Origin: Sthenelais limicola
Taxonomy: Eukaryota; Annelida; Polychaeta; Phyllodocida; Sigalionidae
Direction: 5' to 3'
NCBI GenBank assembly: GCA_942159475.1
Contig: OW804096.1
Coordinates: 41,539,744-41,603,743, forward strand
DNA: 64,000 nt
The notes under the pieces are model-generated. The model was not told the origin of the DNA, made no database searches, and saw only the letters and a program-made list of their open reading frames with translations. The position numbers and the translations under genes were made by a program. This document shows, one piece after another, positions 11,612 through 24,567 of the stretch. The first letter of the stretch is position 1. Every line of letters starts with the position of its first letter.

Positions 11612-12260
11612 TAGTTATAGCCCCTATACTATTTTGCTTTTGTGGAAGTCCATATATATTTATGATCGAAAACCCTTAAATTTTGCGTTACACCAGTAAA
11701 TCTGGATAAGTATTGATGCAGTGAGAATCGTTCAACAAATGATAACATTATGTTGCATGATGTAAAATAAAGGTTCAGGTTTTCAAACATAATGCTTGGG
11801 AACGCTATTGGTTTTGACTTTTTCCCCGACCGTTTTCTATCGATAGTGTTTAGGATGGTGTTTTTGATTGACATTTATTTTTCCTTTTCACATTCAAATT
11901 TTGTTTCATATATGCTGATTTTGGTCAATTTATGATCTCTTCAAATCTCTTCATTTGGCTTATAGATCGCATAGCACTTTAGATTCTTTAGTGTAAATGA
12001 GGTTGTCCAGGTACATAAAATCAACTGATAAATAAGGCACCGAATAATACACAGATGAGCGTAGAATGTAGGACTCACTCTAGACAATTTATTGATGTAT
12101 TTTATGATAGTAGTTTATTCTTGTAGTATTATAGGCAAAGAAATGAATAAAGTGTTTTATAGAATGTATCATATGTGCATCCCTCTGGAGAGGTGCAATA
12201 AGTGGGGGGCAATAAAAATATTTTATGGTATGCGTACTATAAAAATGTAGTTGTCTAAAA
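11612..12260. repeat. 649-bp duplicated segment, copy A
   Basis: Reads without visible difference to 12604-13252, at a fixed offset of 992 bp. It includes an 81-codon minus-strand open frame (11629-11874) that is the same in both copies but resembles no protein I know. The ends (TAGTTATAG ... TCTAAAA) lack the TG...CA of LTRs. The first bases are palindromic with sequence just outside (AGTATAG ... CTATACT). Confidence 0.9.
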
Positions 12261-12320
12261 TAGGGAAAAATCGCCTATTTAACCAACTTCCCCTTCCTGT
12301 TTGACCCACTGGCACTGGTA

Positions 12321-12582
12321 AATCCACATCTAATGAGCATGTCATAGAATTTTATTTATAGATGTTCAATCCACACATAATGCCCAGCTTTGGAATTAGT
12401 TTATGTTAAATGAACACATAATGAACATGAAGTCCTACCAATGCACATACACTGGACAGGTTATGAAATTTGCATATGTTGATGCTGTTGAAGGGTTTTC
12501 AATGAGCACTTAATGCACACATGGAATGGTCAGGGAAAACCTGGGCATTATGTCTGCATTATATCTGCATTACATGTGGATT
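12321..12582. mobile_element. Possible MITE in the spacer between the duplicated segments
   Basis: The spacer has inverted ends: AATCCACATCTAATG near 12321 and the complement of AATCCACATGTAATG ending at 12582. The word CATAATGCCCAG recurs in inverted form further in. It is short, noncoding and internally repetitive. A target duplication is not clear. Confidence 0.45.
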
Positions 12583-12603
12583 AACTTTTCATTTCTGTAT
12601 GGG

Positions 12604-13252
12604 TAGTTATAGCCCCTATACTATTTTGCTTTTGTGGAAGTCCATATATATTTATGATCGAAAACCCTTAAATTTTGCGTTACACCAGTAAATCTGGATA
12701 AGTATTGATGCAGTGAGAATCGTTCAACAAATGATAACATTATGTTGCATGATGTAAAATAAAGGTTCAGGTTTTCAAACATAATGCTTGGGAACGCTAT
12801 TGGTTTTGACTTTTTCCCCGACCGTTTTCTATCGATAGTGTTTAGGATGGTGTTTTTGATTGACATTTATTTTTCCTTTTCACATTCAAATTTTGTTTCA
12901 TATATGCTGATTTTGGTCAATTTATGATCTCTTCAAATCTCTTCATTTGGCTTATAGATCGCATAGCACTTTAGATTCTTTAGTGTAAATGAGGTTGTCC
13001 AGGTACATAAAATCAACTGATAAATAAGGCACCGAATAATACACAGATGAGCGTAGAATGTAGGACTCACTCTAGACAATTTATTGATGTATTTTATGAT
13101 AGTAGTTTATTCTTGTAGTATTATAGGCAAAGAAATGAATAAAGTGTTTTATAGAATGTATCATATGTGCATCCCTCTGGAGAGGTGCAATAAGTGGGGG
13201 GCAATAAAAATATTTTATGGTATGCGTACTATAAAAATGTAGTTGTCTAAAA
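12604..13252. repeat. 649-bp duplicated segment, copy B
   Basis: Second copy of 11612-12260. Lack of visible divergence in neutral-looking sequence means a very recent duplication, ongoing conversion, or an assembly artefact such as a retained haplotype segment. The minus-strand open frame here is 12621-12866. Confidence 0.9.
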
Positions 13253-13255
13253 ATC

Positions 13256-13342
13256 GAAAATTTATTGGACTTAATTCTTCCGTGTACGCATTCTGCCTAT
13301 GGCATCGTGGTTACATGGACGAATCTCGTCCAATAAATTTTC
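13256..13342. repeat. Inverted repeat at the edge of copy B
   Basis: GAAAATTTATTGGAC (13256-13270) pairs exactly with 13328-13342 around a 57-nt loop; pairing extends a few bases outward with one mismatch. It begins 4 bp after the end of the duplicated segment, so it may mark the breakpoint. Confidence 0.65.
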
Positions 13343-14639
13343 AATTACTGGCGGCTCGTTCCATTCTCTCTCTATATATTAGTCTATTCCATCGACCCAC
13401 GCATATAGGGTCTATCACAGTCTGAATCATGTGATCATTGACTCCAACTTCCTTTTGGCAAACTATTTTTGTCGTCAGTCAGCAATAGTGGAAAGACTGC
13501 TTTTTTAGTTGTACGCTGTGACAAGCCTACCTTCGCTCATGTAGGGCTGTATTTACAGACTATCTCTATATAGGCAACGTCTTAAAACATACAAGATGGA
13601 TAGAACGTCTTTTTGTAACTGTTAAACATATAATTGGCCTTAAATGAATAAAAAGAAAAGTTCATAGCCTTTGCAAATAATGCGCATGAATATGTATGAA
13701 TATATGTAAGTATGAATATAATGCGCATTCATATATGAATGAAAATATGGACATATATATGCTATAAGAATGCAGATCAGAATTATTATAATTATTTAAT
13801 TTTGTTTGTATCAGTAACGTTATTACAATGTGACATTGGTCTTCTCAATCGATCCTTAACAGATATACATCAGTAACATATAAGTGAATGATACATATGT
13901 TATCGAATGTAAATCAAATACAAATTACATTTCCAAAAGCCGAAAATTATATATGTTCTTCTAGTGAGTGTTTCCGTTCACCTTTAGCCCCATAAGTATC
14001 GCGTCTCTCCATATTTGCCACGATATATTAGAATATGTTTTGAGTGTGTACTTATAAAGGCCAGGAAATCATAACAGACATAATTTTCAGACGAATAATA
14101 TATAATAAATTTTGAGGGTCTTCTCTCTTTAATAAATAATGCACTGGAAACCATTAAGATTCAATTACAAGCAAATAGATCAGTAGATATACATGTGATA
14201 AGATGATGCAAAATACATACAGTGCAACTAGCAACAAGAAAATGCAAAACATGTTAGTTACTGTGTTCCCCTTGAAAGCACATTCAGAGAATGATATTTT
14301 TGTATTAATTATGTGTCAAGGACAGCTCTTCGCCAAGGGGGGTCAATACGTACAATGATTAATATGTCAGATGTTAATATGTCCCATCGGAATAATAATT
14401 AGTTACATATGCTCAGAACTAAGGTACGTGTTTTATGTTTATTAGTTCATATCTCTACCTATTCTCTATTGAGTGTAATATGGGGAGGTCATAAACATTC
14501 AATGATATAGCCAACAGCAGACCCATCTTTAGATAGTCCCTGCATGGTCGATCTTAATGACATTATCATACGTCCATGTTGTATGAGAGGTGCAATAATA
14601 AAATGGGTGTTAATGGAACTTAATACAAATGAACTATCT
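13343..14639. other. Noncoding, AT-rich, no gene recognised
   Basis: Contains a low-complexity patch of ATGAATAT-like words around 13685-13755. No frame resembles a known protein. Confidence 0.4.
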
Positions 14640-15300
14640 CAATTACGGATATAATTCCTGACACTTATAGTAAAATTGTATAAAAATGGCACTAACTAAT
14701 ACATGGGGAATTATAGGCCAATAATTACTGTACCAGTACCGACCAATATATTAGAAAAACAATGCAGAAGCAACTGGTAGACTATCGCGAAATTCATAAG
14801 ATATTGTGTGACAAGAAATGTGGGTTCAGTACCATTACGATAAGTCTATTAATTTTATGATGCGATTATAAATTATCTTTGCAGTGTGTACTCATCACTA
14901 AAATTTATTAATGTAGCTAAGTATGTCAAGGCAGTTTATCCTGACCCAAGGAAGACTTGGCGAGTGGTCAAGGTGGACCAACCAAAGTGAGGAATATGTA
15001 GGCTACTAGATAAAACAATTAGGGTTTTGTGAAGAAATAGAGGAGTGCAGAGTAATTTTCTCCACTCACATCAATGCAATTCAAAACACTCCGTCTTGCT
15101 ATTAAATCAGGGCAAAAGCAAGGTCGACATACCAACGCTAATAAAGATATAAAAATAAAAATGCACATAACAGTGGTCCTGCCTTTATAGAGAGGACATA
15201 ATATGGGATAGCTGCCTCCAAGATAAATTAGAAGAACTTCAGAATAAAGCACTTCGTATATCATATGTATACATGTACCAAAAAAACAGGAAGAACAATA
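14640..15300 (+). pseudogene. Decayed LINE reverse-transcriptase remnant
   Basis: Around 14709 the reading NYRPI, preceded by LYKNGT-like sequence, matches the RT fingers motif. After a frame change it continues QLVDYREIHKILCDKKCGF, matching the next conserved block. From 15195 the reading DIIWDSCLQDKLEELQNKAL matches the C-terminal RT segment. Blocks are in the expected order on the plus strand but spread over different frames with stops, and most of the palm is missing. A tail of ATCAAATCAAATCAA near 15633-15650 may be the original 3' end. It is a second LINE copy, more decayed than the one at 4280. Confidence 0.7.
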
Positions 15301-18300
15301 TTGATATATGGATTAGTATAATCAAGAATATACCCATTTTCCCTCTAAATATAAGGAGACGGGTACACACGTTACAAGCAAGCCAAAGGTTAGCAATATA
15401 GATGCGAGAACAAAAAAAATACGCTAGAAAAGTTCAAACAGGCAAGAGAAACATAAATATATAGAAACACCGCATACTGAGAAAACTAGGATTCAATTTT
15501 CTACAAGTCGCTGTATTGTTGGAATCTCAAGAGTGAAGCTCATCTATTGGTGTATAAAGTTGAGTTTAGGTATTATATTTCTAAAACCTCGATAGGAACG
15601 TTGCAATTGACAGTGCATAATAATAAATCATTATCAAATCAAATCAACTTGTGGCAAATAGGCTAACTATATAATAGGTATGCAATGAATCTAGGCCGTC
15701 CTAATTTATAATTACTGGTATGCTTATTGATGCAAACAAAATAAGAGGGTTCTATGAACCACATTTAGACCCACTGAATGGGACCTATCGCACGGGCTCC
15801 ACACGGTGCTTTCACCTAGTGTTATCCGTTGACAACAAATAAGAGTTGCGGCTGACACGATGTCCCCCTACCGGTAAGAACGGCAATCAAACGTCTGTCC
15901 TTCATATTGGTGGCTGGGTTCGTTCAGAAATATTGTTTAGACATTGATCATTTAGAAGTAGACCTTTTTGTATAGATCTTTCCTATGCTCTGAAAAAGTG
16001 CCTGTCCCATCCAGAACAATCCTATACATATACATCCATAGGAACCTCCTGCAATTTCTATATCTATAAAAGTGGACGGTGCTTTGCTACTTACATGTTT
16101 CTGTGCCTAATTTTCATAACAATTAAAAGAAAAGTGAATAAATTTGTATTACCAATATAAAATATAAATGTTATCAGTACCCCTAGTTTATGCAACAATA
16201 ATCATGCATTAACGAAGAACTGAATCTACAATTTTGATCGCCTATTTAATCGGTCCGTTCTTGATCCATGGGGAATATACTCTCAAATGTTTAAAAACAG
16301 AAGGGGCACTACTTTTAGAAATATACATTAAGTTAATGAACTCCCAATATCATTGACAATCCCGTATCATGATTGCATCAATCATCATTTCAAATACTTA
16401 AATCGAACCTAGCTCTGTAGGTTTTCATGATTGGATTAATACTATACTTTCTATTTATCGGCTATAGATCTATTATACTGCTGTAAATGTTACATTTAAA
16501 TCCAACATTTGCAACAATAACAGCGTGGGGTATTCAACTCGTTTGCCACCCTCACAAACCAAAGCAACAGCGCCGTTTATTACGTTGATTTCGGGATGGA
16601 TTTTGCGCGACTTTATTTGATATATTAATCATTATTTGGGGACTTCTTTAATATCGGAACGATAAATTAGTAGGCCCGTATAGATAATGTGCATTACATC
16701 ATCTAAGTCCAACCTGTTAATGAAACAGGGACGACAGAAATAAATATTCACCGTTAGTAAGTGACGATTAGTCAATGTCTAAATTTCTCAGTTTTATAAA
16801 TTACAAGGGGGAATAAATGGCAAAAAAATCCCCTTTTCTACAGGGAAGGCAATGTTGCTTATACAGGTTGTTCGCGCCAACGTGGGAGGTCCATGAGTTA
16901 GTGAACAAGGCTGACACGGGCCTTTCCGCCCCTATCCCGCCCCTTGCTGAAGGGCCCCACAAAGACCCACACATCTCCATGGTATCTTTCCGCTAGGCTG
17001 CTTACATAAAGTTACACAACTTACACCAGAGAAGTTCCGTATCCAACAGACTTATCTCCATCACACCTCAGCGCCCGAGCGGAGATCAAACTTCATTGTT
17101 TCTTCAAGCTCATCATTCTCCCAGGCAAGCCACTGTCAACACCAGTAGATCTATAATCTTTATTCCTCTTTAAATACAAATGGTTTCATCTAGTTATGTT
17201 TGAGCCTCATAAGGGAAGAGATATGGGTGTCCGTTGACCTTTTGTTTGACCTCTTGGGGTCAGGGTCACCGTGAGGCATCTATTCAGAAGCATGGGAATC
17301 CTTCGTGTGACACAGAGTTGCATAAGGTCATCAATTATTTCGCTTCTCCGACTGCTTTGTAAGAAGGAAATCTAAATACCTTTGATAATTCTCGTCATCA
17401 ATATCAGGATTCTTCCAAATCTCTGATGCTGACTGGGACCACCCAGATATTGGAAAGGACTGCTGAGAGAATCGGAGATGGCGGGAGTGGAGAATCAATC
17501 ATACTTCTTTTGATGGGGGGAGGAGAGGGGTTATGAAGGAGGGGAGGGTGGGTTTCTCTGTGTTTTGTGGCCTCCCAGTTTTTGTATAGTGTTGCAAGCA
17601 GCAGTCCAGGTTGTCTATGGGGGAAGATAAATTCAGGTCAATGTTTCGGTGAAGAGCTGGGCCATCTGGGCCCCCTAGGTCAGTCATTTCTGTATTGGGT
17701 CAAATAGATGCAGGGTATTACAAAGGTCCCAGACTGGCTTTGAAAGGTCGTGGACGCAGCACTAGGAACACCATTGGGTCAGTATTGAGCCACTCTTTGC
17801 AATCAAGTGTAACTAAAACGCAACAATGGAAGGATTCAATCACTGAGGTGGAGAGTCGAGAGGGCATGATAATTGAAAAATGCCAGTATCATTTTAACAA
17901 GGTCAGGGTCGCTCATACCCGATGCAAAGTACACTTTTCAGGCACTACTCAGATAGGGTTAAACTCATACAGTGACTTATAAACCGGGTATAAACGCCCA
18001 CAAGAAATGCCATTAATAATCCTGGGTTATACGCATCACAATGAAAATTTAGAAATTACATCTTTATAGAAAAAAACTAGTCAAATGTTTCGCGTCAATA
18101 AATTTAGTCCCGCCTAGTCAGTGTTGTTTTATATACCGTATATATACCGGCAGATGATGCAAAAGATTTTGATGGGTAAATTATGATTTCACTGATTAAG
18201 GATTAACTTAGTAGAAAAATGTCAATATTCCAATTAGCAGTTTCAGTAATCTATGACTAATATTCGCAGTAAAAATAATATTATATTACTACTGGTCCAT

Positions 18301-20334
18301 ACCTTGTTAATTTATTTGAAGAAAATCATAACGAACATAGATTAAGCCGCTATTAATCTGAGTGACATGTGTACTTCTACTTACTGATCAGACTGACACT
18401 ACGTGAGCGTATATTTTAACCAGTGTGTCCTATCTTGCCAATTAGTGCAGCCCCAATCTGTCATTCCTAATACAAAGTAGCTTTGAGTTAATCTTTTCTT
18501 TATCACTCCTTCACATGCATGTATTACTTACTCCCCTAATCCACAACGCCCGCAAACAGGTGGAGAGAATCAGTGTTGTGAGTTTAAGATTACTTTGACA
18601 CAAGAATAATTTCCCGTGTAAGTCCAAGCTAAGTCCAGCAGTGTCCAGTATTAACCCTCCGCTTTAACCATCCATTAGGTCAGCTTGACCCTGCTTCTGG
18701 CCTTGAGTGGCCAGTCTTCTCACTCAGCTCCTCAAAACCTCCGTTTCCTTACCAGTAGCCTGTCTGGATGTTGGGATTCTAGACTGAAGGATGACCACAG
18801 GCTGACCTTTCTGGACATGATTGCCCCTAAGCACAGGAGGTGGGGGTCTATAGTTCTTTGTTATGAGGAGAAATGAACAGCTTCCAGTGGATTTATACAC
18901 TTTCTCAACGCTACAATACACACGCTGTATATCTCCACTATTTAAAGGAAACAGCGATTCACACTATAACCACCATTATCTCTTAATTTACCACCATATG
19001 ATGTGCTACAAAACAGGTCAGAAATAAGTTACTCGAAATTACTTTGACCTTCACGCACGTCCTCGGCCATGCAGCTGCCCTCGAATGAAATGAAATGAAA
19101 GAAAAGGAAAGAATCAGGGTGTGCGCGCGAGTGAGAGAGAAAGAGAGAGGGGTGGCTTGCTTTCTCTATGCTCGAGCAAGTCGTCTCGCAAATTGGGTTA
19201 AATTCTCATATGTTGAGGAAGGAATCCAATAACTGGTGCGATGAGGGGAGGGATAATCCCGGGTTGACAGACAGGATGGGGCGGAGGGCCTGGCAGGATT
19301 TACTCGGTGTTGTGTAGCTATGACACGAGAGAGGTAATGCATCATTGGTAATCAGTAGGCTGGTGAGTGGATTAAGCATTCATTGGTGAGCCACTGGTCG
19401 TGTAGTCTGTGCTAACTTGTGCTAACACAGCCGTGCTGGTAATCATGGAGACATGACAAACAAGCTACATAAAAGATTGCATTCGAGAAAATAGTACATG
19501 CCAGATAAAACTGTTAACATTTCTACCTGGGTGCCATGCGCTTCTTCTCAATTTAATGTGGTTATGATATAACCACACTGACATACATATATTATATAGA
19601 GTGTGCTTGTTTATTAGGGAAGTATTGTATATGTATCCCTGGATGGTATTCGTCAGAAAAAGTGGTAAATTATATTTGTTCATGCAGGACAGTTAGATAT
19701 TTCTTCCGTTTCGCAACCTAAACATTATCCTATTTTCCCCCCAGGACAGTTAAAGTTGCGTTCTGTTTTGCAACCGGTATTTATATTATAAAGACAAGAT
19801 AACATATCAAAGTCTCGTCGTATTTCGCAGCATGCTGAACACAAAATGGGTCTTTCGAGTATACAAACTCGATTTGTTGTTTTAATCTGACTGTGAGAAC
19901 AGCGATCCCTCAGCCGGTTTAACAGCGCCGTCGTGGGTACGGATCAGATCCCCAGACATTGTCAAATCTGTGCGGCCATAGGTAGAATTCAGAAACATTT
20001 TTGATAGAGTTAATAGTATAATGAATCTAATAGAAAGACTATCAATCTTCGTGGTGGCGGGTTAAGCAGAATGGAGCCCCACACAAGCAGTATGGGGCGA
20101 ATGCTAATCGCAAGGCTAAGAAGGCCATAGCCACTGGTCAAAGGTTCATCTTTCGTGTGTATTATATACTCGTATACTATGCCCGAAAGACCATAATATT
20201 ATGTGCCTTGGAAAAAATAGACAGTGGAATTTTAATTTGCTGGTAATGCTAGTGTATACGTAGCTTAAATATTATCTCTGCGATGAAATGTCATTCTAGA
20301 CTAGGCAAAATCTACCTAAACACCTCTCTGAATA
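15301..20334. other. Noncoding, no gene recognised
   Basis: The open frame at 17695-17982 (about 95 codons) is the longest in the eastern half, but it has no recognisable motif and no flanking splice signals. A cluster of nuclear-receptor half-sites lies at 17235-17268. GA-rich low complexity occurs near 19085-19150. Confidence 0.4.
17235..17268. promoter_or_regulatory. Cluster of four nuclear-receptor half-sites
   Basis: TGACCT at 17235-17240 and 17247-17252 (6-bp spacing) is followed by GGGTCA at 17257-17262 and 17263-17268 with no spacing. The half-sites fit the nuclear-receptor AGGTCA/GGGTCA core. There is no adjacent gene, so function is unknown. Confidence 0.35.
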
Positions 20335-20337
20335 ATT

Positions 20338-20863
20338 CTAGGAGCATTTTTTAGTACAAAGGTGCACCAGCACTTTTCTGGATAATTGGGGTGTGCTAAA
20401 CACGAAAATCACTGTTGCCAAGCTGAAATATGACTCCTTCCCTATCAAAAATCAAAAACAAAAATGGCCACCATTCATTTTTGAGAAAATTCATAAAACA
20501 CACATATATAGTCATGTGATACCTCAAAATGATGGGATTTGAGAGGACAATTGATATTAGCCACTTACATGGACCTCACAGCAATGTGGTCACCATGACA
20601 ACAAAATATCCACACATAATATGTGTTTTTAGGGATCATTTTTGAGAAAAATCATAAAACACACATATATAGTCATGTGATACCTCAAAATGATGGAAAT
20701 CCAGAGGAGAATCCATTTCTGACAAGTCCAGTGCTGTACCAACATATCATAACATATGAGAGCATATCATAGCAACAAAATATGACTAAATATGACTATG
20801 AGAACCATACATTTCTGACTAGTTGAAGAACTGCAATGCCTACACCTTAGTAGTACATCTGCC
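20338..20863 (+). repeat. Left terminal inverted repeat of the transposon
   Basis: Matches the complement of 24057-24564 from the outer CTAGGAGC to the inner TAGTACATCTGCC, with scattered substitutions and small indels. An X-box-like GTCACCATGACAAC is at 20589-20602. Confidence 0.85.
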
Positions 20864-20879
20864 TTTCCATGCAACCCAA

Positions 20880-23800
20880 ATTGCAGCTTGGCAAGAGGAA
20901 CCAGCACCGGAACTGAAATTAGATAATTTAAAGTCATCAAAGCAGAGAAGTCTCCAAGCACCACAGGTGATGGATGAACTATACATGCTGCTTTAGGTAA
21001 AGGTTCTCCAACGTTTCCAAATGTCAAGACAGAATTATTTGTTCCCCAGCCAGAGGTTTCAAAATCAAGCATGGCAAAGGATATGGAATTTATAATGACA
21101 CGCAACAATGAAGCCATAAAGAAAGGATGGACAGAGTGCAGAGAATATCAGCACCAACAATGATGAAATGACAACAACTGGTTACATGCCCATCATCCAA
21201 GCACCTGCCCATGAAATGGAAACGCTTAACACTGTGGTACAGAGGTGCATGTATGTATCAAATCAACTTGGCCAGTATTATACTGTAATAATGGTTGATC
21301 AGGCCTTATTTTGTCGCTTAATGGAACTGAAGTGGCAAACTCCATTATACTAAGAGAGGGTGTTCATTTGTCTTGGAGGCCTACACATAGCCATGAACTT
21401 TCTAAAAACTATTGGCCGACATATACAAAGTAGTGGCATAGTGGAGGACTGGGTGGAGAGTGGCATCTTAGGAGAAGGTACAGCACAACATATACTCACA
21501 GGAAAGGACTACAACAAGGCAATGCATACTCATAAAACCACACACCAAGCACTTTGGAGGATTCTGCTCCCTGATTTTCTCAGCTATCTCTCTGAGAAGG
21601 GTTCAAACCTTGTGCAAGACGTCAAGGTATCATCTCGATCAGAAGATGTAGTCACTCTTCTAGAGAATGCTGACATAAATCAGCTTCTCTCTGACTTTGC
21701 AAATGAAAAAGCGAACGATAACATTAACTTTCTGTACTGGTGGCAGTACATGGACATGATAAGGACACTTCTACAGCTGACAAGGGCCTACCGTGATGCT
21801 GACTGGCACCTCCACATTGAGGCCTTCAAGAAAATGTTACCATACTTCATGCGGTTTGATCATACCAACTATGCCAAGTGGGGTTCAGTCTACTTGGCAG
21901 AGGTGGGCAATCTTCCAGTTCAGGTACTGACAGAGTTTGAACATGGAAACTTCAGTCAAACTTTCTGACAGACAGTTCAACCAGGTAGATGCTGACCATG
22001 CACTGGAGTGGATCAATAAAGTTGGGAAAAGTGCAGGTGGTATCATAGGCATAACCAAAACTAGATCGGCTCTGAACAGATGGGCACTGTCCTACAACCT
22101 CCGTTTCCACATCAGCAACACTGTATATGCCAACTACAATGTTGAGAAGAATGACATTGTTCTCAACGAAAGTCAGCCAAAACATAAAGAAAGGGATAAC
22201 AGGGATGAGGATAGATTAATAAACCAACTCACTAGTCTTGGAGTCTTCTCTGCAACAGAATTCTTAAAAAATTTGGCAAACAAAGATCATGTGACAAGTG
22301 CAATTCAGGATTCACTAACTACAACATATTTCAGGGGTCAAAGACAATTAGAAACATTTGTGTCAATGAGGCTGATCAAAACACCTGAAAAGTTCAATGA
22401 TCCAATGGTGAGGAATAATCCCCTTAATTTCAGTAGCCTCTACAAAATTGAGAAAAAGGGAAAGACAAAGGATGAAAATATCATTCTTAAAGCTGATCGT
22501 AACACTATGCAGAGACTTCTGATGTGTTATGCAGCTGGCAGGGAGGTTGAATTGGATAAACTATTAGAACATGAACTGATGGCAGTTCCTCTCGCTTTGG
22601 CAGAAGCAAAGGGTAATCTACGAACTGGTAACAAAGCTGAATTGATTGATCGATTAACTGAAAATATCCCCTGTCCATCTGCTATTTCTGTGATTCCAGA
22701 TTCAACCCTCATTATTGATGGTCAGGCATTAATCAATGCACTTGGAAAACCAGACGGAGCCAATACATTTGGGGATTATGCTGATTTACTGATACCATTC
22801 TGAAAGCCGGAAATGCATTTGGAAGTATTGATCTTTTATTTGACCAGTACAAGGATATCAAAGCCCAAGCAAGAAAGCACCGCCAGAAACAAAAATACCC
22901 ATCAGGAAACTGGTTGACAATAGGAATGTGCCACTCCCAGCAAACTGGGCTAACTATTTGGCTCATCCAATACAAAGAACAAATATGAACGAGCAAAGTT
23001 CCTATCAGATCAGATTTTAGAATGTACTTGTCAGAAATTGATTGTTATTAGTGGCAGCTTCCCCAAGAATGAGGTGAAAAGTACCATTCCCCTTGACCTT
23101 GGTCCTCTAGTAGCAGAGCATGAAGAAGCAGACACCAGAGTTATTCTCCACACCATTCATTCTTCTTCAAGTACAATAGTGGTACAAGCCAGGGATACAG
23201 ACATTCTGATCATGCTACTCTCTCACTATGACCACATTGGATGTGAAAGACCATGGCTCACAACAGAAACCAGTAAAAATCGAAATTATATTCCAGTGCA
23301 TGAGGTTATACAGAGTATCCCTGAAGGCTCCAACAAGCACCTTACTGCCTTCCATACCATTTCAGGGTCAGACACAACATCATTCATAGCAAACCACACA
23401 AAACAGACCATGTACAATGTGTTTCTTGAACACCATGACTTACTCCATGAACTTTGAGTGAAACTGGAACTCATCCAAGATATGGTATCTTCAGAAGTTC
23501 TTCTGCTATATGTATACAAGGTACCAGGAGCAACATCAATTGATAATGCAAGGTTACTTCTGTTTGGAAAACTGAATAAGATTGCCACCCACTGCTGATG
23601 CACTGATGCTGCATATTCAGTGTGCCCATTAACAAGCCCTGGTTTGGAACTTTGCCCATATGGCTTATCCCAATATTACTGACCCTACAACACTTGGGTG
23701 GAAACTAAAGGACCAGCAACTTGTGCCTATCCTTATGACCAAAGATGCTGCACCTGATGCATGCATATCACTGATATCATGTCAATGCAAGACTGGGTGT

Positions 23801-23899
23801 GCACATCAATGTTGTATTTGCAGGAAAGCCAATCTAACATGCACTTCAAACTGTCAGTGTGATAAACATGAAGGTGTCTGCAGCAACATAAAGGAATAG
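20880..23899 (+). pseudogene. Broken transposase-type protein with acidic-nuclease-like and Cys-rich parts
   Basis: Coding blocks run in order on the plus strand. First, GYMPIIQAPAHEMETLN to MELKW (21168-21350), then an in-frame TAA at 21351. GGLHIAMNFLK onward follows (21360-21968), then a frameshift near 21950 into 21937-22803, which ends in IIDGQALINALGKPDG. Further frameshifts lie near 22800 and 22900. The next block, 23038-23457, has EEADTR, ARDTDILIML and SGSDTTSF. It is cut by TGA at 23455, after which the same frame stays open to 23599. The last block is a Cys-rich, CXC-like tail at 23660-23899. Such proteins are widespread in aquatic animal genomes. The spaced acidic motifs (IIDG, EEADTR, DTD, GSDT) resemble the PIN/XPG-FEN nuclease order, so an Academ-like superfamily is a guess. 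The segment 20880-21165 seems to be a decayed N-terminus. Confidence 0.82.
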
Positions 23900-24056
23900 A
23901 CCATACACCATATGAACCATATTGACCTGTGATCATTTCTAAATACCTCTAATTTTGTACAATTGTATATAATATAATTTTAGTCTCGGAATTGCCTTCA
24001 TGAATCTATAGCCTTTATAGCAATATTGCTATGCCAATGATATTGCATGCAATCAG

Positions 24057-24564
24057 GCAGATGTACTATTAAGGTGTAGGCACCATGCACCTTGCAGTTC
24101 TTCAACTAGTCAGAAATGTATGGTTCTTTAGTCATATTTTGTTGCTATGATATGCTCTCATATGTTATGATATGTTGGTACAGCATTGGACTTGTCAGAA
24201 ATCGATTCCCCTCTGGATTTCCATCATTTTGAGGTATCACATGACTATATATGTGAGTTTTATGATTTTTCTCAAAAATGATCCCGTGTGGATATTTTGT
24301 TGTCATGGTAACCACATTGCTGTGAGGTCCATGTAAGTGGCTAATATCAATTGTCCTCTCAATTCCCATCATTTTGAGGTATCACATGACTATATACGTG
24401 TGTTTTATGATTTTTCTCAAAAATGAATGGCGGACATTTTTGTTTTTGATTTTTGACAAGGAAGGAGTCATATTTCAGCTTGGCAACAGTGATTTTCGTG
24501 TTCAGCACACCCAAATTATCCAGAAAAGTGCTGGTGCATCTTTGTACTCAAAAATGCTCCTAGG
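24057..24564 (-). repeat. Right terminal inverted repeat of the transposon
   Basis: Inverted counterpart of 20338-20863, about 508 bp, with the same pair of internal direct repeats. An X-box-like GTTGTCATGGTAAC lies at 24299-24312. Confidence 0.85.
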
Positions 24565-24567
24565 ATT

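Larger units (their letters stand above)
20338..24564 (+). mobile_element. 4.2-kb DNA transposon with ~510-525 bp TIRs (decayed)
   Basis: Long inverted ends run from CTAGGAGCATTTTT at 20338 to the complementary AAAATGCTCCTAG ending at 24563. ATT flanks both sides (20335-20337 and 24565-24567), a possible 3-bp target duplication; the exact edge is uncertain by one base. Each TIR holds two direct repeats of about 58 bp (for example 20483-20538 and 20640-20697) and an X-box-like site. The interior encodes a broken transposase-type protein on the plus strand. The broken frames and several differences between the TIRs indicate an old, immobile copy. Confidence 0.88.

Noticed and set aside
11612..13252. 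Solo or miniature LTR retrotransposon
   Set aside because: The duplicated segments do not begin TG or end CA, and no primer-binding site or polypurine tract was seen in the spacer.
20767..21117. 116-codon minus-strand frame inside the transposon
   Set aside because: It lies antisense to the decayed N-terminal part of the transposase and in the TIR; it looks like a shadow frame.
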